This document shows, one piece after another, positions 24,601-36,979 of a stretch of DNA of 64,000 bases. Numbering within the stretch: the first letter of the stretch is position 1; each line of letters starts with the position of its first letter. The stretch is taken from positions 124,001 through 188,000 of the forward strand of contig BGZK01000011.1 in the NCBI GenBank assembly GCA_005406025.1, in the 5' to 3' direction. Under the pieces are notes generated by a model. That model worked only from the letters and a program-made list of their open reading frames with translations. It made no database searches and had not been told where the DNA came from. The stretch comes from Eumeta japonica (lineage: Eukaryota > Arthropoda > Insecta > Lepidoptera > Psychidae). The position numbers and the translations under genes were made by a program.

Positions 24601-26868
24601 TCCTAGAAAATCACTTCATCAAATTTTTCACGTTAAATTCAGATATAGAAATATACAGTTTTCTTTTTGCCGCCAATTTGTAAAAATATGACATATGAAT
24701 GCATCATACATAATAAGGTTAGTAAATAATTTAATGTTAAAATGTTAATACCTTAACTATTTTTTTTTCCTAAGTGACCAAATCTAAAAATTTTAAGTCT
24801 CACCTACATTCATGAAATTACAATTGAGTTAATCCTTTTTTTAAAAAATCCATACAATTACACAAATAAAATGCTATACTGAGTTTTATGGTTGGATTTT
24901 GAACGCTTAAGGGGTAGATTGATATTGTGAGATTAATATTTTTTTATATATCATTTGTCTCGTTTGGGACGTAAATGAATGCCTACTGATACTGTGATCA
25001 ATGTATTATTTGACTTGACTACAATATAGATAGTCTTATACTGAGCTTTTACATTGCTAGCCTTAGTGCTAAAGACGATTATTCCGAAGTTATGGTGCTT
25101 GAGAAGTATCGAGTATACGACTTTGTTTTATACAGACATGTGACCGAAACTCTTGAAACTCAAAGAACTAAATAATTTTCTTTATTTATAACTGACACAA
25201 ATCCTATGCACACAAATTTAATCGCGTTTTATATCATATAGTTTGGAGAAGCTCCACTATGCCGACTAACATAATATTTACCGGGCTGCACAAAAATATG
25301 CCGCCTGAACGTCAAAACTCAACATAGACTGTGGTCGCTCTACTACCCAACGGTCTCGCTACGGCAGACTGATGTTGGTACAACATGCCGAACAAGCGGG
25401 GAAACGACATTACGCTGTGAGGGCAAGAAGAGAACAAACAGTTCTATTTTTTTTAGAACGTGAAAAGCACGCGTCACGAAACATCAGCGCGTGGAGTTTC
25501 GCGACAAACAGATAAAAATCAGATTCAGACCGCTATCCTCGGAGAGTCAAACTTCTGTTCCCGATTCAAAGCCAGACTGCTTCGCACTATATAATTTTCC
25601 TGAGTTTAATGACTGGACGATCACGCGTGCGAAAGTACACATGTATAAAGAAACAGTAGACGTACACGTAAGCTGCATTTCGTACACAGTTTATAAATAG
25701 CACAGATAATGCTTTCCACAAGGGTATACCAAGCAAACAATATGCATCGATGACAGTTCACGACTGACTGTTACATTTTTGCTTTCGTGAGCTTGAGAGT
25801 TAAATTTGTGTCCTGTCCGATAGGCCTAAACTAGTTGTTACGCTACCTTCAGTAAACTTGTTGGAAACTTATCCTTTGCTTTTCTTTTTAATTAACCATA
25901 AAGGAGGTAAAAAAGATGAAATGTTGTATGGAAGATCGGAACCGCCGAAGCTACTGATTTCATCACTTTTATTTTTGTTAATCATATTTATGTACAAAAA
26001 TTCAACTTCCGTATGATTGTCGCCGCAAAATTTTAATAGTAGTTTTTCATTGAACTTAAATTTTTAAGCTACCTTGTACTTGAATACCGGCGTATTTTTT
26101 ATATGCACTATAATTTGTCCCCGACTTCGTCCACCTATTTGTACTAATGATCTGAACAACTACAGCGATCTCTAGAAGTCTTTGACTCATACAAAGATAA
26201 GTATTTTATTTTAATACTAACATTTACTCCAGCTTATCAAAATTGTACGTAGTAGGAGAAAGTAAAAAGTAAGAAGCAATGGTATTAAAATTGAAAGCGA
26301 AACGGGGAGCAGAATTGATAGCAAGGGCCGGGACCGAAATTGAAAACGGATATAGGGTCGAAACTGAGTCTGGTACCAGGATTAGAATCAAGAGGGTGAT
26401 AAAGATCTTATTGAGCAACAGTACTGTGACCTGAATTAAAAATAGAATGATATTAGGATTTACAGCAAAATCGATCAATATAATAAACAAATGAAGACTA
26501 TATATCCACACGGGCGAAGCCGCAGGTTGAAACCTAGTTTATTACGTCTCACTGGCGCACTAATTTTCCAAATAACGCACTCTCCAGCATCTTATTGATG
26601 TTCAATTTTCTTTTAGAATGTTTTATTGATTTTCTCTTTTTTGACTATTTAAAAAAAAACTAGAATCTTCCTTTTCCAACATTTGTATGTTTATATCTTA
26701 TATTACTATATTACAAATTCCGCTATCGTACTATATAATTATATGTTCTATGATAGTGGAAGTTTTGCATAAATTTTAAAAGATATTTTAATCAAATTAA
26801 AATGTTGTAATAAATCATATTTTAATTTCGATTAATAATAAGCAATACATTTTTTAAAAGTAAGGCAG
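24601..26868. other. Intergenic DNA containing a copy of the GrA upstream region
   Basis: There is no gene. About 24780-24925 resembles the 5' flank of GrA at 30160-30250 (shared AATTTTGAA-rich segment with the same order of T-runs), which may be the remnant of a receptor gene's upstream region. Around 26140 and 26505 are short pieces of a dispersed repeat containing CACGGGCGAAGCCGCAGG-like sequence. Confidence 0.4.
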
Positions 26869-27471
26869 TCAGGCAGGTAGATGTACATTCAGATCGAAAT
26901 GCAATAAGCTGAGAACCGCACGGACCATCGTTCTAGCGCGAGAAACATAATTACCGCATAGGGCTAGTTTTTTAAAAAGGCATATTTCACTCTTGACTAT
27001 AGCATTATACAGTGCTACGAGCTGCGTGTAGCCGGATACTGAGTGCCTGACACAGGGGTCCGCAGTGCTTATATAGAGGCAAGCTTCCTCCATCTCCAAT
27101 TTGGACGACTGCCAGGCGGCCTGCTAGGGACGCAGAGAAATCGATCACGTCGCCTTTCGTCGGAGTTGCTTCGAACGGCGTCGTGAGAACGTTTACGATG
27201 CTGCTTTGTAGGTGCGGCTTATCCGAGGGTGTGGAGGAGAGCTCGAGCCGCGATTCCTTACAACTATTGACGTGCGGACCCGAGGCCTTCTCGGAGCTGG
27301 TCACACGATCATCGTCTTGTTTGTCGCTTGCTTGCGTCTTCATTTTAAAAGAGTCTAAATTTGGGATCTTAAGGCGGTAAAAAAACGAGCTGGATGTAAT
27401 AGAGCGCTTACAATTAATATACATTATTCCCGCGCAACACATCATCTTCAGGTACAGTGGTCTATCACGTT
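26869..27471 (-). repeat. Second terminal-exon copy behind GrA, split by an insertion
   Basis: After the GrA stop comes the spacer AACGTGATAG and then copy 2 (PLYLKMMCCA) at 27461-27431. Homology breaks there and resumes at 26948 with a LALERWSVRFSAY-like stretch, after which the frame is lost. The layout equals that behind GrC except for the intervening DNA at 26949-27430. Confidence 0.7.
26949..27430 (-). other. Unidentified insert with a 146-codon open frame
   Basis: About 480 bp interrupts the pseudo-exon. The minus strand has an open frame at 27005-27445 whose inserted part includes MKTQASDKQDDDRVTSSEKA, then KPHLQSSIVNVLTTPFEATP and FSASLAGRLAVVQIGDGGSL. Base composition is more GC-rich than the flanks and codon use looks coding-like. 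Flanking 12-nt sequences ATGTGTTGCGCG and ATGTTTCTCGCG could be a diverged target duplication. I do not recognise the protein. A retroposed fragment of a host gene or an element ORF is possible. Confidence 0.45.
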
Positions 27472-29899
27472 CTAGAGAAAAGCGAACTGTAGCTGCACGA
27501 GCATGTAGGTGGAGGCGAGCGCCAGCATGCGCAGCGGCAGGCGCGCGTCCAGCTCGAACATATCATAGGCCGAGAACCGCACCGGCCGCCGCTCCAGTGC
27601 TCGAGACATCGACAGCGCTTTCTGATGTAGCGGCCCTGCAAAAGACCATATGAGCACTTCTTGTATACGTGATTATCTCGAAAACGGGCCTAACGATTTG
27701 TATGCCATTTCTTAAATTCTTATTTTGGTAAAATATTGATTTGCAGATGACACTACATGTGTTATTTTGTATACGTAAATACTTATTGTTGGAAAGTAAC
27801 AATGCGGCTTTCCCCGTGAGAAGTTATCATTTCGAACGCTAAACTCGAAATACCGAGCAAAGCATGGTTGCTCAGGTATTGTATGTGTAAATGGAGGTAC
27901 AAATTAAAAATCGCATGGCAAACTTTTAGAACACAAATAATTATATATCTGATATTAAATCATTTTCCGTAATGAATATAATAAGTATATTTATTTTATG
28001 AAGAGTTGCCCATGTGAAATCCTCGATTTGTAAAGTAGTTTGTCAATAAGTATGTACGCACACAAGTCAATATGCGTAAATGCTTCATTATGCGTAAATC
28101 AATATGCTTTATGCTTTACGCATATTGTGTGCAATAAAGCTTTTTATATAAAATAAAGTGTATTACTACATGTGGTGTTTTTTATTCAGTATATCTATGG
28201 CCTAAGTCCTAAATAAATTTGATGAAACACGAGAAAATTGACAGATTTTTTTTTATTTTATTGATTACAACGTATTATACTAAATTATGTAAAACCATAT
28301 GCTTTAAATGTTGGAACAATAACATAACTGTTTTACAAAAAGAAAAATTCTTGTCAACAATAAAAAAATATGTAATGTCTTCTTTAAGCGTCTGCCATTT
28401 TTATGCCTTCGTCACTTTGAAATTAGAATAACTTCTCACATTCTGCATGAGAAAATCTTTCATTTGATAACGATGTCAAAAACGTGGTTAAATGTTAATT
28501 ATTCCGCTGTTTTAAAACGGCCGTTATTTAAAAAAGCCAACTAGACTATATTGTATGGTTATTGCCCCCAAAAGTGTGTTCAACTCAATCAGGAAATGCG
28601 GTTGCAAAATTTCACTCATGTAAGATAAAAGTAAGATAAAAGCTTAGGAAAACAAGAAAAATTAATAGCCAGTAACTATTTTTACCGTTTTGATATACTG
28701 ATAGGAGATAAATGCAAATTATCTTCGTGTTTTTCAATTCTTTCTTGAAATTGTTGTAGGTTTTACTGATTGTCAAAAGTGTCCAGAAGTTAATCAATAT
28801 CCAAAATGTTAGACCCATCCAATCGTATCCCAATGAGATCTTAAAATAATTCAATGCATTAGATATAACAATCTGGTAATTTTTTTCTTATAAATGACAT
28901 CTACAGCTCCATAAGAAAGCCAACAATCACTTACATCTTTAGATATTAAGTAAATTGCACTTTGAAATATTAGTAAGATCCATACATTGAAGGTAAGCAT
29001 AAACAACGTTATCTAAAACAAAATCAATATTCATTAAGTAGGACGTATCAAGCTCAAGAATTATGGCAAACAAAACTGACCTGGAATCGATAGACTTCAA
29101 TGAAAGTTTGGAATCCCTGTAATATGTTTTGGAGACTGTAAACCACATCGCTCGTTCGAAAAGAATAATAATTGGTTAACTCTATGGTAACATTTTCTAA
29201 AAGGTCACTACACAGCCAAAGCATTGAGTGTATTTTACAAAATAATCTTTGTCTTATAATAAACAAGTCGTCTGAGTGGTTTTTGAGAACAATGTTCAAA
29301 ACTTTCAAGCGGTATGAGAAGAAATTCATTATATAACAACCACGTACTGCTTCTACGTAAATAGAAACGCCACCGCCTATGCTGGATATCAAATAAGTAA
29401 TATAAGAAAAATAATCATTTAGTTGAGAACTCATGAGCGGTATACAGATCACAACTAATACGACTGTAAAGAAGATAAGACTGGAGCGCAAAGTAGTTTT
29501 ATACAGAAAGTCCATTCTGTAAAGCTGCATGGAGCGGTCTATCTCTTGCATAGTCAGATACAAATCTACATTTGAACCGGAATTGAAAAATCTCACATGA
29601 ATCGTGTTCAGAATATAGTACATTAGAATTAAGTACGAGGACAATATGCAGCATAGATAAAGAGGTGCTATTTCTATGAACCTTTTGAAAAAGCCACTAA
29701 AAAAGAAGTAAGAGCACACTGTCGTTGCGGTTACACATATCAGTGTGTAAGCTCGTCGATACAGAGAAGGTGGCTGGATGCTCTGTCCTGCGATGGTCAC
29801 CCTGGCCGTGCCCAGAGCCGTCTGCGCCACTTGAAATGCGGCGAAACTACGCGCCAACCGTGCATTCCTAATACATACATCTCCTTCTTCTACACCCAT
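27472..29899 (-). CDS. GrA: intact gustatory receptor, 404 aa
   Basis: This is a complete 7tm_7 gustatory receptor, expected in the dendritic membrane of taste neurons as a ligand-gated cation channel subunit; the ligand is unknown. Exons are 29899-29081, 29012-28935, 28839-28686 and 27635-27472, and all have GT/AG borders. The start is the first Met (MGVEEGDVCIRN), 5' of the conserved ALGTARVTIAG segment. TM1-4 lie in exon 1 (for example ICVTATTVCSYFFF and GCYIMNFFSYRLKVLN). Exon 2 is TM5 (ITLFMLTFNVWILLIF). Exon 3 contains GYDWMGLTFW and ends KNTKIICIYLLSVYQNG. The terminal exon has ELDARLPLRMLALASTYMLV and ends LQFAFL, with the exact TYhhhhhQF receptor signature. There are no stops or frameshifts. 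The N-terminal part is very similar to GrB, so these are recent tandem duplicates. Confidence 0.93.
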
Positions 29900-29998
29900 A
29901 ATTTTATTCGAATATGTTTAACTCGCCCTTCAAGACTGTCTGTTAGCGCTCTTCCGTAATGATCAGCGTCGCTCGGACAACACATACCGACTGATCTG

Positions 29999-30029
29999 CT
30001 AATTGTTTATCGATCGCGTTCACGATTAC
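29999..30029 (-). promoter_or_regulatory. Conserved block upstream of GrA
   Basis: A 31-nt block about 100 nt upstream of the GrA start codon (core GTTTATCGATCGCGTTCACG) is identical at 35655-35685, the same place upstream of GrB, while the surrounding sequence has diverged. It contains ATCGAT and CGATCG palindromes. It may be a core promoter or transcription-factor site. Part of the similarity could reflect recent duplication alone. Confidence 0.4.
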
Positions 30030-32540
30030 ATAAATTAAGTCATTAAAGCAATTTACTAAATTTACTAATTACATTTAAACATCAAATATGGAGCCATTAT
30101 TTTATTTCCTTATGTGATAACAAAAATATTTGGTAGATATAATATTATGTTATGTGATATTACAATTGGGTTTATTTTTTTCATTCAATAATCTATACAA
30201 TAATTCAAATAAAACCTTCAATGAATTTTAGGGTTGAATTTTGAATGGACAATCGTTAGTGATGGTTCACACCTCTTCTTAGGGCCTTAGATATCTAATA
30301 GGCACGTAAAATGGAAATTGTAACACTGTCTCTGGTATCGCATACAATCTATCTCGCCTTGCTCTCGACCACCCTTGCCTAGCCTGCCAGGTACCCCCCT
30401 CGCCGGTTCCGATACCCTAGAACGTCCCATAGTACGTTCTACCAGGTGCAACTCTTATGACTTTCCTAAATTCTTTAATATTCTAAATTGATAGTTTAAT
30501 ATAACATTTATACGTACACAAATCGTCGGCGATACGAGCACAATTTCGTGATATAAATAGTGGGAACTATGTATCTAATAAATTATTATACAAGATACAA
30601 GTACAACGCACGAAACTCTACCGCTGTGAAGTTAACTAGGAAAGCGTCGCAATGACGTAAAACAGGAACGCCGGGGGAGCAGAAGGAAGAGTCGATGAAC
30701 GCTGAATCTGCGCATTGCATCATTCGTAGGCAATTTAGAGCGGCATTTCGTGCATTGTCTGCATATTCCTATTTGAATGTGACTCAAAGAGTTAGTTTTC
30801 TTTATTGTAGTACAGAAAATATAAGTATATGGTTAGATTGTCATAATAAAACCTTTAATTTATGTTTACTTTGTTAAGTATATCAAAAATACAATTAATT
30901 ATCATTATGAAATTGAAACGTCGAACAACTTCTTCGTTGAGTAATTCTTGAATATAGTCAAAACATCATATGAAGCAATAGATTTTCCCGCAATATTTTT
31001 AGGAAATGACTTCTTCAATGAAACTCTTGGATATATTAATGTTTTTTTTTAAATATTTTTTCTAAGAACAGAATACATTTATTTAACTGATTTTTTGTAA
31101 TAATATTTGTATGTTAATGCTAATATTATTAATATTAAATTCATTATTAATTTTGTTTTATAATTAAGCAACTGATTCAGTAATTTGATTGATTTTTTAT
31201 GTAGAAATAAGAAGTCAAACAGATACAAATGCATTTCATACGTCCTCGAACATTTGAAAAAGAATAAAAGAATGTTTTTATCAAAATTCCAATTCTTTTT
31301 TCCTGCATTATGTGACACTAACTTCGCGTCACAAACGAGATACCAGAAGAAGCATCCAAGATTTTAATACTTGGTATTCACTTATAGCTGTCGAAGGCTG
31401 TAATTATAACAACCCTTATTATTATAACAATTATAACCACAGTAACACTCAATGAATTGTAATCTACAGTTGTAACATTTAGTTTTGGTCTAAGTTACAT
31501 TTACAACGATATTAGAAATATGAAAATATCCTATACTGTCTTTACAGTAGGTTATCACAGCCAAAGCACTGAACCAATTAAATTGAAAATTGATGAAAGG
31601 ATAACTAGATATTTAAATATAAGTGATCTATTTCTCATTACTTAAAAAAATTGTTGATGGCGAGGCACTAACGATTGATTATTTTTGAAACGTCTTGTTT
31701 GGGCAGCTTAAAGGAAATGGTAAAATTAATATTTCACAATACCATTTAGCAATATATTTAGACGTATTATAACATGCACATATTGTAATCGATCACATTT
31801 TAAATTGAAGTAGCAACAATAGTAACTACGTTTTTTAAAATGTGAGGCGATAGATCTAGCTCGCGTGGCGATGGATGGTAACCAGCAGGTCTACTCTGGT
31901 ATTTTAAAGACTCTGTGGTTAATATTATATTGAGATGCAGTGGCGATTAAAACTGAAAGCCCGTAAATTATTGTAATAAGTAATTTATAAATGATGACCA
32001 AAACGCGGTCGCAACCATTTGCAAGCACTTCCGTAACAATGACTCTTAGTAAGATTTGTACCCATAACGCAAAAAATAGTATGCACAGACAACTTATTCC
32101 AGTTTACGTATATTGAGTAAACTTTCTATACCTATAACACTACTTGGAAAATTTTAATATTAATTTGCAAATATTTTTATAGTTTTATTTTACACATAAC
32201 ATATAATTTTGTAATTTACGTTTTTTTAAATTATGTTTTGCATAATATGTAATACTGTTTATGAGTTCAAACAACTAAAATTTGACGAATAAAATTATAT
32301 AGGTATACAGTGAAGAAATTGGAAATAACTTCAGCTTTTATGTGTATAGAATCCTTTCATGATTATATAGATATAACATGTATGAAAAAAACCTCATTTA
32401 ACAGTTAATTATTAGATACCATTATTTTTTTTCTCATATGTGTGTATGAATAGTTGTGTACATGGGAAGTAAATGAATCTCCTTTAACTTTTTATTAATT
32501 AAATGACGTATTAAAATTTTGTTTTAAATTAATATATAGG
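30030..32540. other. Intergenic DNA between GrA and GrB
   Basis: No coding exon was found. A slightly GC-richer patch at about 30.34-30.44 kb and 30.60-30.70 kb has no recognisable function. Confidence 0.45.
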
Positions 32541-32596
32541 TAAGTTACTCAAAGCTTATGCCCATTGCCATTGAAGACTTTCCTGATAGAAAGAAA

Positions 32597-33030
32597 CCGT
32601 TATGACTGCATCATCCTCTAGTAACCGAAAATATGATTTACTTGTCAGAACAACTCGTATGTTATTATATAGGAGTTGTTCTGACGACAAATCATATCTC
32701 GTTTAGTTCCGAGGCGATGCTGTCCACCGTAGAAGAGTTCCCTTGTAAGAGGAAACTGCTATGACTGCACCATCCTCTAGTAATCAAGAGTACGATTTAC
32801 TGTTCAGAACAATTCATATGCAAAGTTCGAAGTCGATGCTATTCATAGTTGAAAAGTTCCTTAGTAGATGGAAACCTTCATGGCTGCATCAACCTGTAAT
32901 AATAGAGAATGTGATTTTATCAGAACAACTACACAAGTTATCAAACTTACACTGTTCACCGCAGAAAGGTCCTTCTTCTAAAATGGTTTTAGCTGCAGCA
33001 TCAAATAATTATTACAAATAATTCTCAATA
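32597..33030. repeat. Degenerate tandem repeat, about four units of 110-155 bp
   Basis: Units start near 32597, 32753, 32871 and 32985. They share the order GGAAACCGYTATGACTGCATC, then CCTCTAGTAAT, then TATGATTTACT.GTCAGAACAA. Divergence between units is high, and the last is truncated. The open frame at 32761-33021 crosses units and is not a convincing gene. A similar piece may occur near 49240 (GTCGATGCTACCAAC ... GAAACCTTCATGATTACAGC). Confidence 0.6.
32629..32700. repeat. 72-nt hairpin within the tandem repeat (pre-miRNA-like shape)
   Basis: Left arm 32629-32656 and right arm 32672-32700 pair over about 25 positions: ATATGATTT, a small internal bulge, then GTCAGAACAACTC, with a loop of about 15 nt. 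The right arm is an inverted copy of repeat-unit sequence. The shape would suit a small-RNA precursor on either strand, but no expression evidence is visible. Confidence 0.45.
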
Positions 33031-33625
33031 ATAATAATCCTATTTGCAGCACCATTTAACAGTTTTCAAATTCTTAGACTGCATTCTCATCAAGTTTCCC
33101 ATCTAATACAATATTAAAATATGCAAAGTAAAGCAGTAATAATATTCATTTATTTAATAAGATACATTATTGATGTGGATTAATCAATAATTTTGTAATA
33201 CAATAATAAATTGAATACAAAAAAAAATACAGACAGATGCACATAATTACATACACATACCAATACATGACCTTACATTTAACGCTTACACGGAGCAAAC
33301 ATTTTCTCTCTACACTGCCTAAAGAACTTTCACGTCAAAAACTTGAATAAAAATGTAACAAAGCTAAAACTTGTAATTATGATGCAGCTGTTACACAGCA
33401 GCTTTTGTTCAACTGTTCAATTTGACGTTGGAACGATTAAACAACGTTCAGCATTGGCTCCAAATAAACGTCAAAAAACAAGTGGAGTAAGGTAATTATC
33501 AGATCCGCAACGTAACTACTCGTAAATGCGGTTTAATCGCTGTCAAACTCTTCTATCGTCATTAATGGAATACGAAATACATTAAAAACTATCGATTCTA
33601 ACTAAGATACTACAATAGACAGCAG

Positions 33626-33873
33626 CTTAAAATTGCCGTAAGCCGAGAATCGCGCCAGTTGTCGTTCTAGCGCGCGACACATCGACAACGTCTTCTGGTA
33701 CGTCTGTCTCGTTTTGATGGATAACGAACTGTACTACACAATCATGTAGGTGGACTCCAGGGCGAGTACGCGTGGTGATAGGTTTTCATCCAGTCCGAAC
33801 ATACCGTGGGCCGAGAACCATACCGACCGTCGATCTAGGGCGCGACACAACCAGCGACTCCTGGTACAGCGTT
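33626..33873 (-). repeat. Two degenerate terminal-exon copies behind GrB
   Basis: After the GrB terminal-exon stop there is a 10-nt spacer (AACAAGGCAG) and copy 2 from 33873 (TLYQESLVVSRPRSTV, frameshifted, ending STYMIV and then TAG). Copy 3 runs from about 33703 (YQKTLSMCRALERQLARFSAYGNF) and is truncated at about 33626. Periods are about 170-174 nt, as behind GrC and GrF. Confidence 0.8.
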
Positions 33874-33883
33874 CTGCCTTGTT

Positions 33884-35554
33884 TTAAAGAAAAACAAATT
33901 GTAACTGCACGAGCATGTAGGTGGAGGCGAGCGCGAGCATCCGCAGCGGCAGACGCTCGTCCAGCTCGAACATGCCGTAGGCCGAGAACCGCACCGGCCG
34001 TCGCTCCAGCGCGCGACACATCGCCAGCGCCTTCCGATACAGCGGTCCTGCACAAATACCGATTTATAAAGTTAACCATTCTTGCCACACAGGAAGTCAG
34101 AATACTCTAAGTCACAGTCATAAAACAAAATGAAAATTCGACTCGACTCTCAGACTTATCGTTAGTACGTGTGACGGCCGGTAGCAAAATTCGTACTGCT
34201 TACGACGGACGTCAAGAACGTACGCCACGTTATTCAGATAAGGCACACACGGGAAATCTCACCCGAACGTGTGTTACCTAAAGGGTTTCATTGAGACTTA
34301 GTAAACAAGACAAATGAGGGGCGAATAAAAAATAAATCTTATTTACCATCTTGATACACAGATAGCAGATAAATGCAAATTATCTTCATATTTTTTCACT
34401 TCTTTCAAGAAGTTGCTGTAGGTTATGCTGATTGTAATAAGTGTACAGAAGTTAGCCAATATCCAGAATGTTACACCCATCCAGTCATATCCCAAAGAGA
34501 TCTTAAAATAAGTCAATACATAATATACAACAGTTTGATGTTAATTAAAATGATATATAATATTTTAAATAATTAAAAACAATTACTTACGTCTTTAGAT
34601 ATAAAGTAAATTGTATTTTGAAATACTAACAATATCCACATATTGAAATTAATCATAAATGACGTTATCTAAAACAAAGTAATTGTTGATTAGGTAGAGC
34701 GAATCGAGCTCTTGAATTATTGTAAATAAAACTGACCTGAAATCGATAGACTTCAATGAAAAATTGGAATCCTTTTAATATATTTTGGAGGCGCTGTATA
34801 CCACATCGCTCGTGCGAAAAGAATAATAGTCCGTTAGTTGTTTAGTAATATTTTCTAGTCGGTCACCACACAGCCAAAGCACTGAGTGTAATTTACAGAA
34901 GAACGACTGTTCTTTAATATGCCAGTCGTATGAGTGATTCTTGAGCACAATGTTCAAAACTTTCAAGCGACATGTGAAGAAATTCATAATATAACAACCA
35001 AGTGCCGCTTCTAAATAAACGGTAACACTACCTACGCTGAATACGAAATAAGTTGTATAAGAAAAAAAACCATTATGTTGGGCATTACTAAGCGGTAAGC
35101 AGATTATAACTAGTAACATGGTAAGCAATGTAAGACTCGAACGCAACATTGTTTTATATAAGACATCCGTTCTGTAAAGCTGCATGGAGCGGTCTACCTC
35201 TTGCATGGTCAGATACAAATTTATTGTTGTACCAGAATTGAAAAACCTCACTTGAATTGTATTCACAATACAATATGTTGTATGTAACCACGAGGCAAGA
35301 ATACAACATAAATAAAGAGATACTATTTCCGTAAACCTTTCCCAAATGCCACTAAAGAAGAAATAAGAGCACACTGTGGTTGCGGTTATACATATCAGTG
35401 TGTAAACTCGTCGATACAGAGAAGGTGGCTGGATGCTCTGTCCTGCGATGGTCACCCTGGCCGTGCCCAAAGCCGTCTGCGCCACTTGAAACGCGGCGAA
35501 ACTACGCGCCAAGCGCGCATTTCTAATACATGGATCTCTTTCTTCTTCTTGCAT
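33884..35554 (-). pseudogene. GrB: gustatory receptor with two frameshifting insertions
   Basis: Exons are 35554-34737, 34668-34591, 34501-34347 and 34047-33884, with intact GT/AG borders. Starting MQEEERDPCIRN, it is colinear with GrA through TM1-4 (CSYFFFSGIWERF ... CYIMNFFTCRLKVLNIVLKNHS). Near the end of exon 1 (about 34790-34796) two extra bases turn DVVYSLQNIL into DVVYSASKIY followed by a stop. Exon 3 has one extra A in an A-run (155 instead of 154 nt, about 34400). The terminal exon is intact (SAYGMFELDERLPLRMLALA, then STYMLVQLQFVFL). The two insertions add up to three bases, yet the stop lies between them, so the product would end after about 265 residues, before TM5. It is a recent pseudogene, unless both indels are assembly errors. 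Confidence 0.85.
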
Positions 35555-35654
35555 AATTTTATTCGAGTATATTTAATTCGCCCGTTACCGTCTGTCTGTC
35601 GGAGACCTCTCGTAATGATCTGCGTCGTTCGAACAGCGCATGTCTGCTAATCTG

Positions 35655-35685
35655 CTAATTGTTTATCGATCGCGTTCACGATTAC
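35655..35685 (-). promoter_or_regulatory. Conserved block upstream of GrB
   Basis: This is identical over 31 nt to the block upstream of GrA at 29999-30029, at a similar distance (about 100 nt) from the start codon. It is a candidate shared promoter element. Confidence 0.4.
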
Positions 35686-36979
35686 TTAAATTAATATCAC
35701 GAAAGCAATTCACTAATACAATTAAAATATTGAATATGGGACATTACTTTATTTTTGTGTGGTAACCGAATTGTTTGGTTGATATAGTTTTGTTTTGATG
35801 TGAAATTACATTTTGTTTTTTTATTAAGCGACCCACATAATAATATAGAACGTAGAATTTCCAGGGGGGGGTCAGCTGTCCTCCCCTGCTCCCCCCCCTT
35901 GGCTTCGCGGAGGGCTAACCATATTGTTATTTATAAATAAACGTGTCATTGAAATGCTACCAGTATATCAGAAACCATACCAGTAAATTAGTAAACGCCA
36001 TAAGTATAGACTTGATTAACCTCAATTGGAATATTGAAACAATTAAGTAGTTATTTGTATGTGGACTATAACAAACACAGAATTAAAATAGTTTTAGAAA
36101 TTGCAATGTTCAAAACATTTTTCCATGAACGGAGTCGATACAAAGTACTATTACTTTGTATTATACAAAACATTCTAAAAAATCTATATTATCTACAATA
36201 GTTTTGAACAGACTATGGAAGTTAAGAAATATAAAGTTTTTAAAAGGCTCTTTGTAAAAGCAGTGTACCTACATAAATGTTGCAATGACTTTAGTGCATC
36301 ATAATCGTGTTTTACTGTTGAGCAAGCTCTAAAACAATTCCTTGAAAATATGTAAGGAATCTGAAACAAACAAAAAAAAACAGGTCAAGATCATGTTAGA
36401 CCATCCTCAATGTAGGTTCCGAAGCCGTTATTACAAAGAAATGCAGATTATAAAACTACATAATTAAATTTCTTTCCACGTTTCGCACACAGAATAGGTA
36501 AGAATAGATAAGCACTTTGGTCACCTATAATTAAAGAAAAACGTAGGTATGACGGCTATTACTCATGGCATTGGGTTTACATATTCGTAACCGTGCGCAC
36601 GCTCAGATAATCTTTCTGATAAGATGATATCAACACCACAGCATCCTCGTTGACACTGGTTAATTACATATCAATTAATATCAAAGAATCATTGTTTGAA
36701 GGCCTTGCCGCTTGGACTTGGTAGTGGTTTAATCTTTAGAGGTTTCAATTAGCTCTCTGAAACCTTCATTAAAATTAATATAATTTTAAATTATCTATCT
36801 ATCTATCTGTGTCAGGTTTTAACCACTCCGCTACTGAATTACATCCTATTACAAGCTATTTATTTCAAATTGAACAGCTCAGATTATGGGCACTCCTCAC
36901 TAACTCAATACGGATTAAGGGCTGCTGACGACCTTTGTCGTCGAAGCGATGACAACGAAAAGGACCCGGAGCTAATGTA

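Noticed and set aside
32761..33021. 86-codon open frame as a small gene
   Set aside because: It runs through units of a degenerate tandem repeat, with no family resemblance, signal peptide or consistent frame between units.
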